From positions 3,175,001 through 3,239,000 of the forward strand of contig NZ_CP120683.1 in the NCBI RefSeq assembly GCF_030506325.1: a DNA stretch of 64,000 nucleotides, written 5' to 3'. The DNA is from Tunicatimonas pelagia. GTDB taxonomy: Bacteria; Bacteroidota; Bacteroidia; Cytophagales; Cyclobacteriaceae. Position 1 is the stretch's first letter; each line of letters begins with the position of its first letter. This document shows positions 1 to 8,643 of this stretch, piece after piece. The notes beneath the pieces were generated by a model that was not told where the DNA came from, made no database searches, and worked only from the letters and a program-made list of their open reading frames with translations. Position numbers and translations under genes: made by a program.

Positions 1-72
1 TCCGGCAGCTACGGCAATGGTAAGTAAGATGGGTAGACGGATTTGAAATTTTGAATTGCTGGTTTTACTCAC
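1..72 (-). CDS. N-terminus of an S41-type peptidase (partial, runs off left edge)
   Basis: Only 24 codons lie in the window. Reading from a GTG at 72 the peptide begins VSKTSNSKFQIRLPILLTIA, a short polar stretch followed by a hydrophobic anchor. This NSKFQIRLP start is common for membrane-anchored C-terminal processing peptidases (S41) of Bacteroidota, so that identity is suggested by resemblance only. A GAAGAG stretch precedes the GTG. An ATG eight bases upstream is followed by a stop after five codons and is not the start. Confidence 0.45.
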   Translation of the reverse strand, partial: MSKTSNSKFQIRLPILLTIAVAAG

Positions 73-272
73 GGCTCTTCATTTAATGATACACAGATAA
101 TAACTCGAGGGTTAACTAGTAATTTTGGGTTGTATTAGAAAAAATAGTGGAGGTCAATATAGCGATTTGCGTACTAAAATAACATAAATAGGTGGCTTTC
201 GTTCTTCAAAGTTGAATATAATGTTACAATACGCTAATTTTATATATTTAAAACGGTAGATTATTCTCGATA

Positions 273-1028
273 TTGGAACAGATGAATATTCATACGCACA
301 AACGTATTGCTGAGTTGGTTGACGAGAATTATGCCTACGCATCTGTTCTCTACTATTTCGGTATTAAATTCTATGATTACGACGAAAAAACCCTCGAGCA
401 GGTTTGTCGGGAACGGGGGCTCAATGTGCTTGAAGTAATTCAAGACTTAGAAGCAATATACGAACAAGAGGAAGATCAGGTAGTAGGTCTATCCGCACTT
501 CCGGTTGATGTTATTATTGCTTATCTTAAGCATACTCACTTTCAGTTTATTAAAGCGCGCTTACCTTACCTCAGCAAATTAATTCATCATCTGCCTACTC
601 ATCAGTATCCGGCTATCGTAGAAGATTTACAGTTCGTTTTTCCACTATTTGTAGAAGAGCTTATTCATCATATTTACGAGGAAGAAGATGATTTTTTTTC
701 CTACGTGCTTGACTTACAGTCAGCTTATTACACCGAAAAGCCTAGCTCTGGTCTTTACTTAAACATGGAGAAACGCTCCATTCAGGAGTTTGCCATCCAC
801 CACGATATGGATGATGACGAAATGGAGGGCATCCGGCAAATTACCAATGGCTATACTACGGAAGGTATTGACAGTTTACACCTGCGAGTGGTATACGCTG
901 AACTGCAAAAATTTGAACGTGAGCTTTGCATCCACGCCAGTGTAGAAAACGAAATTTTATTTCCAAAAGCCCTAATGCTGGAGAAGCAGGTACAGAAGAT
1001 TATGCGATCTAAGGTTCGCCTCAACTAA
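273..1028 (+). CDS. Hemerythrin / ScdA (RIC)-like protein
   Basis: A 251-residue soluble protein. Residues 10-60 look like the ScdA N-terminal (DUF542-type) domain, with the pattern VDENYAYASVLYYFGIKFYD. Residues 80-245 form a four-helix region with scattered His and Glu (KHTHFQFIKARLPYL, ELIHHIYEEEDDFF, CIHASVENEILFPKA) that fits the di-iron site of hemerythrins. Family members such as YtfE/ScdA repair iron-sulfur centres or respond to nitric oxide. The usual Cys pair of the N-terminal domain is not obvious, so the exact function is uncertain. An alternative ATG lies three codons downstream. The gene sits six bases upstream of ruvX on the same strand and may be co-transcribed with it. Confidence 0.75.
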   Translation: MEQMNIHTHKRIAELVDENYAYASVLYYFGIKFYDYDEKTLEQVCRERGLNVLEVIQDLEAIYEQEEDQVVGLSALPVDVIIAYLKHTHFQFIKARLPYLSKLIHHLPTHQYPAIVEDLQFVFPLFVEELIHHIYEEEDDFFSYVLDLQSAYYTEKPSSGLYLNMEKRSIQEFAIHHDMDDDEMEGIRQITNGYTTEGIDSLHLRVVYAELQKFERELCIHASVENEILFPKALMLEKQVQKIMRSKVRLN

Positions 1029-1033
1029 CTGGT

Positions 1034-1441
1034 ATGGGCCGTTTAGTAGGAATTGACTACGGTTTAAAACGAGTAGGCTTAGCCGTAACCGATCCGCTTC
1101 GCATTATCGCCACTCCACTAGAAACTGTACCTACCTCCCAAACCATAGCATTTCTTAAAAAGTACTGCACCAACGAAGAAGTAGATGCCTTTGTGGTAGG
1201 CTTACCCAAACAATTAGATAACTCCGATACTCACGCTACCAAGCCTACTCAAAATTTTGTAAAGCAACTACAAAAGCAGTTTTCTCAGCCGATCTATTGG
1301 GAAGATGAACGCTTTACCTCCAAAATGGCTTTAGATGCTATGATTGCCGCTGGCACCACCAAAAAATATCGGCGGCAAAAAGGAAATATTGACAAAGTGA
1401 GTGCCACTATTATTTTGCAATCGTATTTAGAGAAAGCATGA
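1034..1441 (+). CDS. ruvX: Putative pre-16S rRNA nuclease / Holliday junction resolvase YqgF
   Basis: A 135-residue protein of typical length for the RuvX/YqgF family. It starts with GRLVGIDYGLKRVGLAVTDP, the RNase H-like first strand carrying the catalytic Asp, and has VVGLPKQLDNSDT and WEDERFTSKMA, which match the family's second and third motifs. Members process the 5' end of pre-16S rRNA and have resolvase-like folds. Its last codons overlap def by four bases (ATGA), indicating translational coupling. Confidence 0.93.
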   Translation: MGRLVGIDYGLKRVGLAVTDPLRIIATPLETVPTSQTIAFLKKYCTNEEVDAFVVGLPKQLDNSDTHATKPTQNFVKQLQKQFSQPIYWEDERFTSKMALDAMIAAGTTKKYRRQKGNIDKVSATIILQSYLEKA

Positions 1442-2007
1442 TTTATCCTGTAGTACTGTACGGCGACCCCGTACTGAAGAAACCGGCCGAAACCGTTGAC
1501 TTCGAGCAAATTGACGTGAAGCAACTTAGCGAAGATATGTTTGAGACCATGTATCAGGCCAGTGGCGTAGGGTTGGCCGCTCCCCAAATTGGCAAAAGCC
1601 TTCGGATATTTGTTATTGACAGCACTCCACTGGATGAAGACGAAGGCAACGAAGGTATTCGCCGAGTGTTCGTTAACCCCGAGATTGTGGAAACGGAGGG
1701 TGATAACTGGGCTTTTGAAGAAGGTTGCTTGAGTATACCCGGAATTCGGGCTGAGGTACAACGGCCACCAAAAATTACCATTGAGTATCAGGATGAAAAT
1801 GGTAAAGAGCACACGGAGACCCTAAAAGGGATGCCCGCGCGTATTGTGCTGCACGAATACGACCATATTGAAGGTGTACTGTTTGTTGACCATGTAAAAG
1901 GTCTGAAGAAAAGACTGATGAAAGGTAAACTGGCCAACATTAGCAAAGGCCAAGTAGAAGCTAACTATCGGGTAAAACTTCCTGCAAAGGCTACCCGCCG
2001 TGCCTGA
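1438..2007 (+). CDS. def: Peptide deformylase
   Basis: A 189-residue metalloenzyme that removes the N-formyl group from new proteins. All three deformylase motifs are present: GVGLAAPQIG at 43-52, EEGCLSIPG with the metal-binding Cys97, and HEYDH at 139-143 with two metal-binding His and the catalytic Glu. Length is normal. It overlaps ruvX by four bases upstream and the nitrilase-type gene by eight bases downstream, so these three genes form a tight operon. Confidence 0.97.
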   Translation: MIYPVVLYGDPVLKKPAETVDFEQIDVKQLSEDMFETMYQASGVGLAAPQIGKSLRIFVIDSTPLDEDEGNEGIRRVFVNPEIVETEGDNWAFEEGCLSIPGIRAEVQRPPKITIEYQDENGKEHTETLKGMPARIVLHEYDHIEGVLFVDHVKGLKKRLMKGKLANISKGQVEANYRVKLPAKATRRA

Positions 2008-2800
2008 TAATACGCTCACCGTTTCGCTAATTCAAACTTCGCTCTACTGGCACGAAGTGGAGGCGAATTTGGCAATGCTAGAAGAAAAAATCTGGCAGAT
2101 TGACCAACCCACCGACCTCATTATTCTTCCTGAGATGTTTTCTACCGGATTTACGCAGCAAGCCGATAGCTTGGCTGAACCGATGAACAGCAAAACATTT
2201 CGGTGGATGAAGCAACAAGCCGCCCAAACTAAAGCAGTAGTTACCGGTAGCTACATTGTGCGGGAACAGCAAAACTTCTACAATCGCTTATTGTGGGTGA
2301 GGCCCGATGGTACTTTTTCGTATTACGACAAACGGCACTTGTTTCGGATGGCAGGTGAAGATCGGGTATTTTCCGCTGGAGACTCTCTTCTAATCGAAGA
2401 GCTCAAAGGATGGCGCGTTTGCCCATTAATCTGTTACGACCTTCGCTTTCCGGTCTGGAGCCGCAATGTTGTACAAGCGGATGGTGCCCTCAACTACGAT
2501 CTGCTTATCTACGTAGCCAATTGGCCTGCTGCCCGTCGCTCCGCCTGGGAAACACTGCTTAAAGCCCGAGCTATCGAGAATGCTTGCTACGTAGCTGGAG
2601 TCAATCGGGTAGGTGAAGATGGAAACCAAGTTTCGTACTTAGGTAATTCAGTAGCTGTTGATTTCAAGGGTGATATTGTAGCTGATTTAGAAGAGCAGGA
2701 GCAGATTATTACTATTCCGCTATCATACCAAGATTTGGAAGCCTACCGCCAGAAGTTTCCAGTACATTTGGATGCTGATAAATTTTTACTTGGCTCTTAG
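2000..2800 (+). CDS. Carbon-nitrogen hydrolase, omega-amidase (YafV/Nit2) type
   Basis: A 266-residue nitrilase-superfamily enzyme. The catalytic triad is visible: Glu45 in ILPEMF, Lys111 in YDKRHLF and Cys145 in ICYDLRFP. The MFSTGFT and KRHLFRMAGE patterns are those of the omega-amidase YafV group, which hydrolyses alpha-keto acid amides made in transamination or glutamine salvage. It is cytosolic and overlaps def by eight bases, so it is the last gene of the ruvX-def unit. It ends 15 bases before the convergent VCBS gene. Confidence 0.9.
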   Translation: MPDNTLTVSLIQTSLYWHEVEANLAMLEEKIWQIDQPTDLIILPEMFSTGFTQQADSLAEPMNSKTFRWMKQQAAQTKAVVTGSYIVREQQNFYNRLLWVRPDGTFSYYDKRHLFRMAGEDRVFSAGDSLLIEELKGWRVCPLICYDLRFPVWSRNVVQADGALNYDLLIYVANWPAARRSAWETLLKARAIENACYVAGVNRVGEDGNQVSYLGNSVAVDFKGDIVADLEEQEQIITIPLSYQDLEAYRQKFPVHLDADKFLLGS

Positions 2801-2814
2801 CTACTCAAAGAAGA

Positions 2815-5115
2815 TTAATTTCCTACCAGTAGCTTAGCACTTGCTACTCCGCCCTGCTCAAAAAATGCGCGCATAACGTAGAGTCCCGGAGGCAGCACCC
2901 GAGTATCCACATTGAGTCGGCTAAGCGGCTGAGGCAGTGAACGTTCGTATACAACTTGACCGGCCACCGAAATTACCTGCACCTGCTTCACTGCTCGGTT
3001 AGCCTGTACGGTGGTTACGTCTGAATCAGTAGCCGGGTTAGGAAAAATACGCAGCGTAATTTCCTCCCCTGAGGCACCTTCACGGTTTAGGTTTAGTAGC
3101 GAAACCCCGCCCCGTTGACGACCAATAACTACCGTGGTGCTTCCTCCCAGAATCTGCCCGACAGCCAACCAGCTCTGTCGGTCTAGCTGAACGGCTACCG
3201 TTTCGGATAAAATAGCGTTTCGTACTACCACCGTATCAATGGATTCTGTGTTTTCTTCTAATGGCCGCAGCAGCAGGTTCCCACTAGAATTGGCACTCAA
3301 TATCCCCACCGTTCCATCCGTATTGATAATGGCGGGAGCTAAAAACAAGCCTCGCGCACTTCGGTCTATTCCGGCGAATGCATCATTTTCCCGAGTCCAC
3401 TGCGGAGGAAAGTCAGTGCCAGTGTCCCGATAGTAAATTAGATTACCGCTCTGCTTGCCTACCAACACATCCACGCGCTGGTCTTGGTCTACATCGTAGA
3501 AAGCCAAATTATCCTCCGACCGAAACGGCAGCGTGAGTAATTGGCGCTGTTCGGGCTGAAATTCCCAAGCATCGCCTGAGGAAGCCTGATTTAGTAACGC
3601 ATACAAGCGGGTTTCCCGCGATTCCGATTCGCGCCCACTAATTAGTAAGTCCGTTCTTCCATCCTGATTAATATCCGTGAAGTACGGTTTTACTTCCTGA
3701 AGCTGCCAGTTGGCTAAGCTCAAAAAATCACTGGTAACAAACTGAAATGAAGGCTGAGCTGGACTTCCCACATTTTCGTAAAGATACAGTCCGGCGTAAA
3801 ATCCATTCTCCTGTAAATTTCCTCGGTTTCCAATGAACAAATCCAGATCACCATCGGCATCGTAATCGGCCAGGGCAGGAGCTGCATTTTCGCCTACGTC
3901 GATCATCTCCTCCTGCAAAAAGCCGGAGGTTTGCCACTGCCAGTTAGGGTTTTGCGCTGTTCCGTCATTGCGGTACTGCCAACTGGAGTTTTCGAAATCG
4001 ATGCTATTGCCTACGTTGGTGCTAGCGTTAGGGGAAAGTAGTAAATCGTTTATCCCGTCGGCATCAGTATCGGCTAGATAGGCTCCCGGAAAGAATACCG
4101 AAGAGGCAGGCTGGGTATTTTCAGGATAATTGGTATTTAATTGCCCAAACAAGGGTTGATTGTTCGCCGATTGATTTTCCAGAAAAGCAATTCCGTAGCA
4201 GCCTTCATCGCCCGACAATGCATCTAAGTCCTGATCGCCATCGGCATCCAATACTAACAGGGCTTTCCCTCCTACGTGCGCTAACTTCGCTTCAGTAAGC
4301 TGACGAGATTCGTCATTCCAGGAATCGCCATTCCGGGAATCGACATTCCGGGAATCTCCACTCCGGGAACCACTGTTTAGATCATCGCAAGTTTGACCGT
4401 TGAAGGCGAATATTCCGCAGTTACATTCCTCTACATCACCCCAGCGGATGTTGGTCGTTTGGTATACCAATGAATCAGCTCGGCCGAATTGCTCTACACT
4501 TTGGTTCTGATGCAGAATAAGCGTGCCACTGCCAATCACACTGTAGTTGATAACATCTAGGTCGCCATCGCCATCAACATCAACAATTGCCGGAACATCA
4601 GTAGAATTGACTTGAAGCGTCACCGTAGCTCCCGAAGCAAATGCCACCGTTCGCAAAGTTTCAGTCACCAACGTCCAGCCTAGCCCATCGCCACCATCTC
4701 GATTATTCTGATAAACAGAAATGCCTCTTCCGCCTGATGCAGTAAATAAATCCTGATCGCCATCTTGGTCGTAGTCCTTCAGCAAAACCCAGCTTTGCAG
4801 ACCAGCCGGAAACAACGGCACGTATTCGGGGGCGTATACCCACTGACCGTTTTGTCGCAGAAACGGATGAAGGGTACCGGAGGATCGGTCGAACAGCAGC
4901 AAGTCATTTTGATTATCACCATTGAGTCGAATATTGTTGTACTGCACGGCGTTCAAGCCACCCACCCAGGGCATAGTAAGCTCATCTTTTCCCCTTGAAA
5001 CTGGGGTAGTAAAATCCCACTCAGCTATCTCTTGACTCCAGCTTGCTACCGAAATGCCGAGCAGTAAAACTACAGTTAATAAAATAGATTTATCAGGATA
5101 GAGAAGTTGAGTCAT
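2815..5115 (-). CDS. Secreted VCBS/FG-GAP repeat protein with T9SS sorting domain
   Basis: A 766-residue protein beginning with a signal peptide (ILLTVVLLLGISVASWSQ). The body contains many FG-GAP/VCBS-type calcium-binding motifs such as DYDQDGDQDLF, DVDGDGDLDVI and DYDADGDLDLFIGN, expected to fold as a beta-propeller. The last 75 residues (LRIFPNPATDS to the end) form a type A C-terminal sorting domain of the Por (type IX) secretion system, so the protein should be exported to the surface. Its ligand is unknown. Around residues 250-270 is a low-complexity Asp-Ser-Arg-Asn stretch encoded by a 15-bp tandem repeat. The start overlaps the end of the TauE gene by four bases. Confidence 0.88.
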   Translation of the reverse strand: MTQLLYPDKSILLTVVLLLGISVASWSQEIAEWDFTTPVSRGKDELTMPWVGGLNAVQYNNIRLNGDNQNDLLLFDRSSGTLHPFLRQNGQWVYAPEYVPLFPAGLQSWVLLKDYDQDGDQDLFTASGGRGISVYQNNRDGGDGLGWTLVTETLRTVAFASGATVTLQVNSTDVPAIVDVDGDGDLDVINYSVIGSGTLILHQNQSVEQFGRADSLVYQTTNIRWGDVEECNCGIFAFNGQTCDDLNSGSRSGDSRNVDSRNGDSWNDESRQLTEAKLAHVGGKALLVLDADGDQDLDALSGDEGCYGIAFLENQSANNQPLFGQLNTNYPENTQPASSVFFPGAYLADTDADGINDLLLSPNASTNVGNSIDFENSSWQYRNDGTAQNPNWQWQTSGFLQEEMIDVGENAAPALADYDADGDLDLFIGNRGNLQENGFYAGLYLYENVGSPAQPSFQFVTSDFLSLANWQLQEVKPYFTDINQDGRTDLLISGRESESRETRLYALLNQASSGDAWEFQPEQRQLLTLPFRSEDNLAFYDVDQDQRVDVLVGKQSGNLIYYRDTGTDFPPQWTRENDAFAGIDRSARGLFLAPAIINTDGTVGILSANSSGNLLLRPLEENTESIDTVVVRNAILSETVAVQLDRQSWLAVGQILGGSTTVVIGRQRGGVSLLNLNREGASGEEITLRIFPNPATDSDVTTVQANRAVKQVQVISVAGQVVYERSLPQPLSRLNVDTRVLPPGLYVMRAFFEQGGVASAKLLVGN
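4306..4371. repeat. 15-bp tandem repeat inside the VCBS gene
   Basis: About four copies of a unit close to GGAATCGACATTCCG follow each other. Each junction, ATTCCGGGAAT, is itself palindromic. In the protein it gives the low-complexity stretch SRNVDSRNGDSWNDESRQ between predicted propeller blades. Copies differ by one to three bases, so the array is not freshly made. Confidence 0.8.
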
Positions 5116-5942
5116 GCAGCGCTTATCAGTTCTATTGTCTTGCGTAGAATTACTAGTATAAGAAATCCTACAAAGATATAACTGATGGTGCGAGAAGATA
5201 TTTTATTAGCCACCCATACTCCGAGCGGACTACCTACCAACACTCCTAGCGACAATGGAATTGAAACCGGGAAAATAATGTACCCAATACGACCCAAGTC
5301 TACCGGATGAGCGGGCTGGTCGATCACATTGAATACCGTAATTGCCAGCGAAGCAATAAAAATCACTCCTAAAGAAATAGACTTGGCCCGCTTAATATCC
5401 ATGCGTAAACCCGAATGGAGCAACGGAACAGTGATAGTTCCTCCCCCCAATCCGGACAAAGCCGAGAAAGCACCCGCTACACTTCCCGTAAATATGTACC
5501 ACGCTCGCTCATTCCTTACCGGCCGATTAAACATAAGGGTAGTGCGGTTTTGTAAGTACGTAATCAAGACGATGAGGCTCAGAAAAATGATAACCGCCCC
5601 GTTGAAAAATTGCTTAGAATAAAGTGGAGTATTCACGAAGGTAAATAGGAGCAGGTAGGATGCCGCAATGGCAAATAGCCCCACTAATGCCACTTCTTTC
5701 CAGTAAAAATCTTTATTGCTAATTAGCGTGATACTGCCGAAAAGAGCCGCTGCCGCCGTTCCAAAAATAGAGTTAGCAATTACGTATTGCGCCATTTCGG
5801 TTGTGGGAATTCCTACGTACTCTAGGGCAATGGGGAGAATAAGAATGTAGATAACGCCTCCACCAATACCTAAAAAGCCGGCCAGGAATCCACCTCCCAA
5901 GCCGGCTAAAGCTATCCAGAAATATAGTGTGTTAGTGAGCAA
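5112..5942 (-). CDS. TauE/SafE (DUF81) family membrane transporter
   Basis: A 276-residue polytopic membrane protein with about eight hydrophobic segments. The glycine-rich GGGFLAGFLGIGGG motif near residues 16-29 and its internal repeat AGAFSALSGLGGG near residues 154-166 define the TauE/SafE family. Members export sulfite, sulfoacetate or similar anions; the substrate here cannot be told. It overlaps the downstream VCBS gene by four bases and lies four bases after the S41 peptidase gene, so the run rnpA-S41-TauE-VCBS may be one transcript. Confidence 0.88.
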   Translation of the reverse strand: MLTNTLYFWIALAGLGGGFLAGFLGIGGGVIYILILPIALEYVGIPTTEMAQYVIANSIFGTAAAALFGSITLISNKDFYWKEVALVGLFAIAASYLLLFTFVNTPLYSKQFFNGAVIIFLSLIVLITYLQNRTTLMFNRPVRNERAWYIFTGSVAGAFSALSGLGGGTITVPLLHSGLRMDIKRAKSISLGVIFIASLAITVFNVIDQPAHPVDLGRIGYIIFPVSIPLSLGVLVGSPLGVWVANKISSRTISYIFVGFLILVILRKTIELISAA

Positions 5943-5946
5943 CTAC

Positions 5947-7605
5947 TTATTGTCCCCGAAGTATTTCCGCATAACGGTCTTTGTCGTTTAACACGTCAAT
6001 GGCAGCCTGCAACACATCATCATCATCAAACGAAGCTTCTATTTTTCCTTCTGATAGATGATAGTGTGCGGCAATTTCCTCTTCTAACACCTCTTTAATT
6101 TCGCTCTTGAACTTCTGCAAGTCCTGTTCTTTATTGTGCTGTACCTGCTTCCGAAGTTGAGCAATCTGCTCTTTAATATCTTGGTAGTACTGTTCATCTT
6201 TAGCAATCTCAGTTAAATCGTCAATGGTCTGCTCCACTTCGGTTACATAATCGTAATCTTTATCCGATAACCAAGCAATGAACTCATTGTATTCAGCATC
6301 ACTCATTTCAAATTCTTTAGCATTTGGAGCTTCCTTATGCTCGTAAAAGTATTTGGTGGCGTAATCAAACGTTAGATTTTTAGTAAATAAACTTACCGTG
6401 ATGGGTGCTAACCGCCCGGCTTTGGCTTTTATATCAGGGTTGACCCCGCCGCCATCGTAAACAATACGTCCGTTCTGCGTCTCGAAAGCGGTGCGGAGCG
6501 AATCGGGCACCCGGCCTACGCTACCGTCTTCTCCTCGGTGACTGTAGTCAATTGCCTGAATACAGCGCCCGCTGGGAGTGTAGTACTTAGCAGTAGTTAC
6601 TTTCAGTTGAGAGTTGTAGGTAAGAGGGCGAGTTGCCTGTACCAGTCCCTTACCGAATGTTTTCTCTCCTACTAGCACTCCTCGATCGTAATCTTGCACC
6701 ACACCCGACACAATTTCAGCCGCCGAAGCACTGCGCCCACTGGTGAGTACCGCAAGCGGAATTTCGGTATCTACCGGGCTGTGCGGAGCGCGGTATACTT
6801 TGTTCCAATCTTTCACTTTGCCTTTGGTACTTACAATCTCGGAGCCTTTAGGCACGAATACGTTAGACACGTTTACCGATTCGCTTAACAGACCACCGGG
6901 GTTTCCGCGTAAATCAAATACAATCTTTTTGGCTCCTTTTTCCTTTAGCTTAGTTAGGGCTTTCTCAACTTCCCGGCCTGCTCCCGTAGTGAAGTTACTC
7001 AATTTAATGTACCCAACGTCTTTGGTGACCATACCTGAGTAGGGCACATTGTTTACGGTGATACGCTCTCGCTTTAAGGTTACGGGTAACGTATATTCTT
7101 CGCCGTACCGCTTTATAGTTACTGTCAGATCCGTATTCGCCTGACCTTTTAGCAGTTTACTAATTTCGCTTACATTTTTATCAGTCACATCCACTCCGTC
7201 TACCTCCAGCAGTTCGTCACCAATTTTAAGCCCGCTTTTCTCCGCCGGAAAACCCCGGTAAGGCATTAGCACTAAATTTTTTCCGTTGCGCTTGCCAATT
7301 ATGGCTCCAATACCGCCGTACTGTCCGGTAGTCATGGTGCGGTAATCTTCAATATCGTCTTCGGGTATGTAATTAGTGTAAGGGTCAAGCGATTTTAGCA
7401 TGGCATCAATACCAATTTTCATCAGCTTGTTCGGGTTTACCTCGTCTACATAATACGTGTTCACTTCTTTATAAAGTGTAGCGAAAATATCGAGGTTCTT
7501 AGCAATGGCAAAATACTGATCACCCGGACCACGGAAGGCAACCAATCCAACAAATGCAAGGGCAACAACGGCAACTGATAGCTTGCCTACTTTTTTGGTA
7601 CTCAT
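5947..7605 (-). CDS. C-terminal processing peptidase, S41 family
   Basis: A 552-residue protein anchored by a hydrophobic N-terminal segment (VAVVALAFVGLVAF). A PDZ domain lies at about residues 90-170. The peptidase domain contains FDLRGNPGGLLSE, the catalytic Ser in TSGRSASAAEIVSG and the Lys in GEKTFGKGLVQ. The last 150 residues are charged and helical, as often found in Bacteroidota CtpA proteins. It acts in the periplasm on C-termini of envelope proteins. The gene follows rnpA by 22 bases. Confidence 0.93.
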   Translation of the reverse strand: MSTKKVGKLSVAVVALAFVGLVAFRGPGDQYFAIAKNLDIFATLYKEVNTYYVDEVNPNKLMKIGIDAMLKSLDPYTNYIPEDDIEDYRTMTTGQYGGIGAIIGKRNGKNLVLMPYRGFPAEKSGLKIGDELLEVDGVDVTDKNVSEISKLLKGQANTDLTVTIKRYGEEYTLPVTLKRERITVNNVPYSGMVTKDVGYIKLSNFTTGAGREVEKALTKLKEKGAKKIVFDLRGNPGGLLSESVNVSNVFVPKGSEIVSTKGKVKDWNKVYRAPHSPVDTEIPLAVLTSGRSASAAEIVSGVVQDYDRGVLVGEKTFGKGLVQATRPLTYNSQLKVTTAKYYTPSGRCIQAIDYSHRGEDGSVGRVPDSLRTAFETQNGRIVYDGGGVNPDIKAKAGRLAPITVSLFTKNLTFDYATKYFYEHKEAPNAKEFEMSDAEYNEFIAWLSDKDYDYVTEVEQTIDDLTEIAKDEQYYQDIKEQIAQLRKQVQHNKEQDLQKFKSEIKEVLEEEIAAHYHLSEGKIEASFDDDDVLQAAIDVLNDKDRYAEILRGQ

Positions 7606-7627
7606 AAGCGAAAGACGTGAGAGGGTT

Positions 7628-7993
7628 CTATACTTTTTTTAAACGGGTGATTGACTCTTTTATTTTGGTTTCAATGCGCTGGTACAGCGTCTTTTGTTTA
7701 CCAATATAAATATACCCGAGCAAAAAATGAACATTATCTGGTGAGTTGTAAGGAATTAGATGTTTATGCAGCCGATAGGCTTCACGCATCTGTCGCTTAA
7801 TCCGGTTACGGTCTACCGCTTTCTTAAAATTACGCTTGGGCACGCTAAACAAAACCTGATGGTGGCCTTGATCAGAAATCGGCAGATATATAAATCGAAT
7901 AGGGTAGAGTACTACTGATTGCCCCTCGCGAAAAAGTTCTCCGATTCGCTTCTTATGCGTTAGCTTTTCCCGCTTCGGAAACGTTTTTCGCAC
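7628..7993 (-). CDS. rnpA: Ribonuclease P protein component
   Basis: A 121-residue basic protein with the RnpA signature RNRIKRQMREAYR at about residues 63-75 and the upstream LFSVPKRNFKKAV strand. It binds RNase P RNA and supports 5' processing of tRNAs. It lies downstream of rpmH on the same strand, the usual rpmH-rnpA order. The purine-rich stretch 8020-8095 between the two genes carries no other feature I can recognise. Confidence 0.96.
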   Translation of the reverse strand: MRKTFPKREKLTHKKRIGELFREGQSVVLYPIRFIYLPISDQGHHQVLFSVPKRNFKKAVDRNRIKRQMREAYRLHKHLIPYNSPDNVHFLLGYIYIGKQKTLYQRIETKIKESITRLKKV

Positions 7994-8095
7994 ATTGAGA
8001 AATAATTAGGCAAAGAAAAAAAATATAAAGTAAGCTCTGAGAAGAAGAAAAAAAGGGGGGCATATTCAGAGCAAGAGCAGAAAAGAAAGAAGGAC

Positions 8096-8254
8096 TTAGT
8101 GTTTATGCCTTCTTTCGTCAGAAACCGAAAGCTTTTTCCGACCTTTAGCCCGGCGACGAGCTAATACGGCTCGACCATTGGCACTAGCCATTCTCTCTCT
8201 AAACCCGTGCTTGTTGCGCCGCTTCCGCTGCGATGGTTGAAATGTTCTTTTCAT
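8096..8254 (-). CDS. rpmH: Ribosomal protein L34 (bL34)
   Basis: A 52-residue, very basic protein beginning [20 protein letters not shown], the near-invariant start of bL34, and continuing with [20 protein letters not shown]. An in-frame ATG 17 codons upstream would add a hydrophobic extension not seen in the family, so I chose the ATG at 8254. It is the first gene of the rpmH-rnpA unit. Confidence 0.97.
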   Translation of the reverse strand: MKRTFQPSQRKRRNKHGFRERMASANGRAVLARRRAKGRKKLSVSDERRHKH

Positions 8255-8427
8255 GACTGATTTTATTTGGGCTGCAAATATAATTTTCTTTTGCTGAAGT
8301 TCCAACCCTCATTCGGAAGAATAGGTTTCTTAAAGTGTTGAATTGTTGGAAACTAGAAGTCGGAGGGACGGAGCCGGAGGATTAAACTATTCATTTATTA
8401 GCTTCATTCGTATTGCCCTATTATCTA

Positions 8428-8547
8428 CTTTATGGTGGGCTAGCTCGGTGCAGGAGTAATGGGTCTGTGTACTAAATAGGTAGCTGGTATACTCGTGTTT
8501 ATTTACCATCCGAATAATATCGCTGTCTTTATTTAAAAGCGAAAGTC
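8428..8547 (-). repeat. IS remnant, copy 1 (transposase N-terminus fragment)
   Basis: This 120-bp stretch is nearly identical to 21498-21618. On the minus strand both encode a peptide starting MVNKHEYTSYL and continuing with STQ, HYS and ELAH, which resembles the N-terminus of IS701/IS4-like transposases of Bacteroidota. Here the frame stops after about 40 codons. Both copies share a conserved outer edge, GACTTTCGCTTTTAAATAAA, perhaps a terminal inverted repeat. The rest of 8255-8643 shows no gene. Confidence 0.6.
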
Positions 8548-8643
8548 TCATATACCATTGGTTGATAACTCTATATGGAAGAATTCAAGTAGTCGGTACT
8601 TCACCTATAATTCCTTATTTTGCTCGCAAATAACCTACACGTT

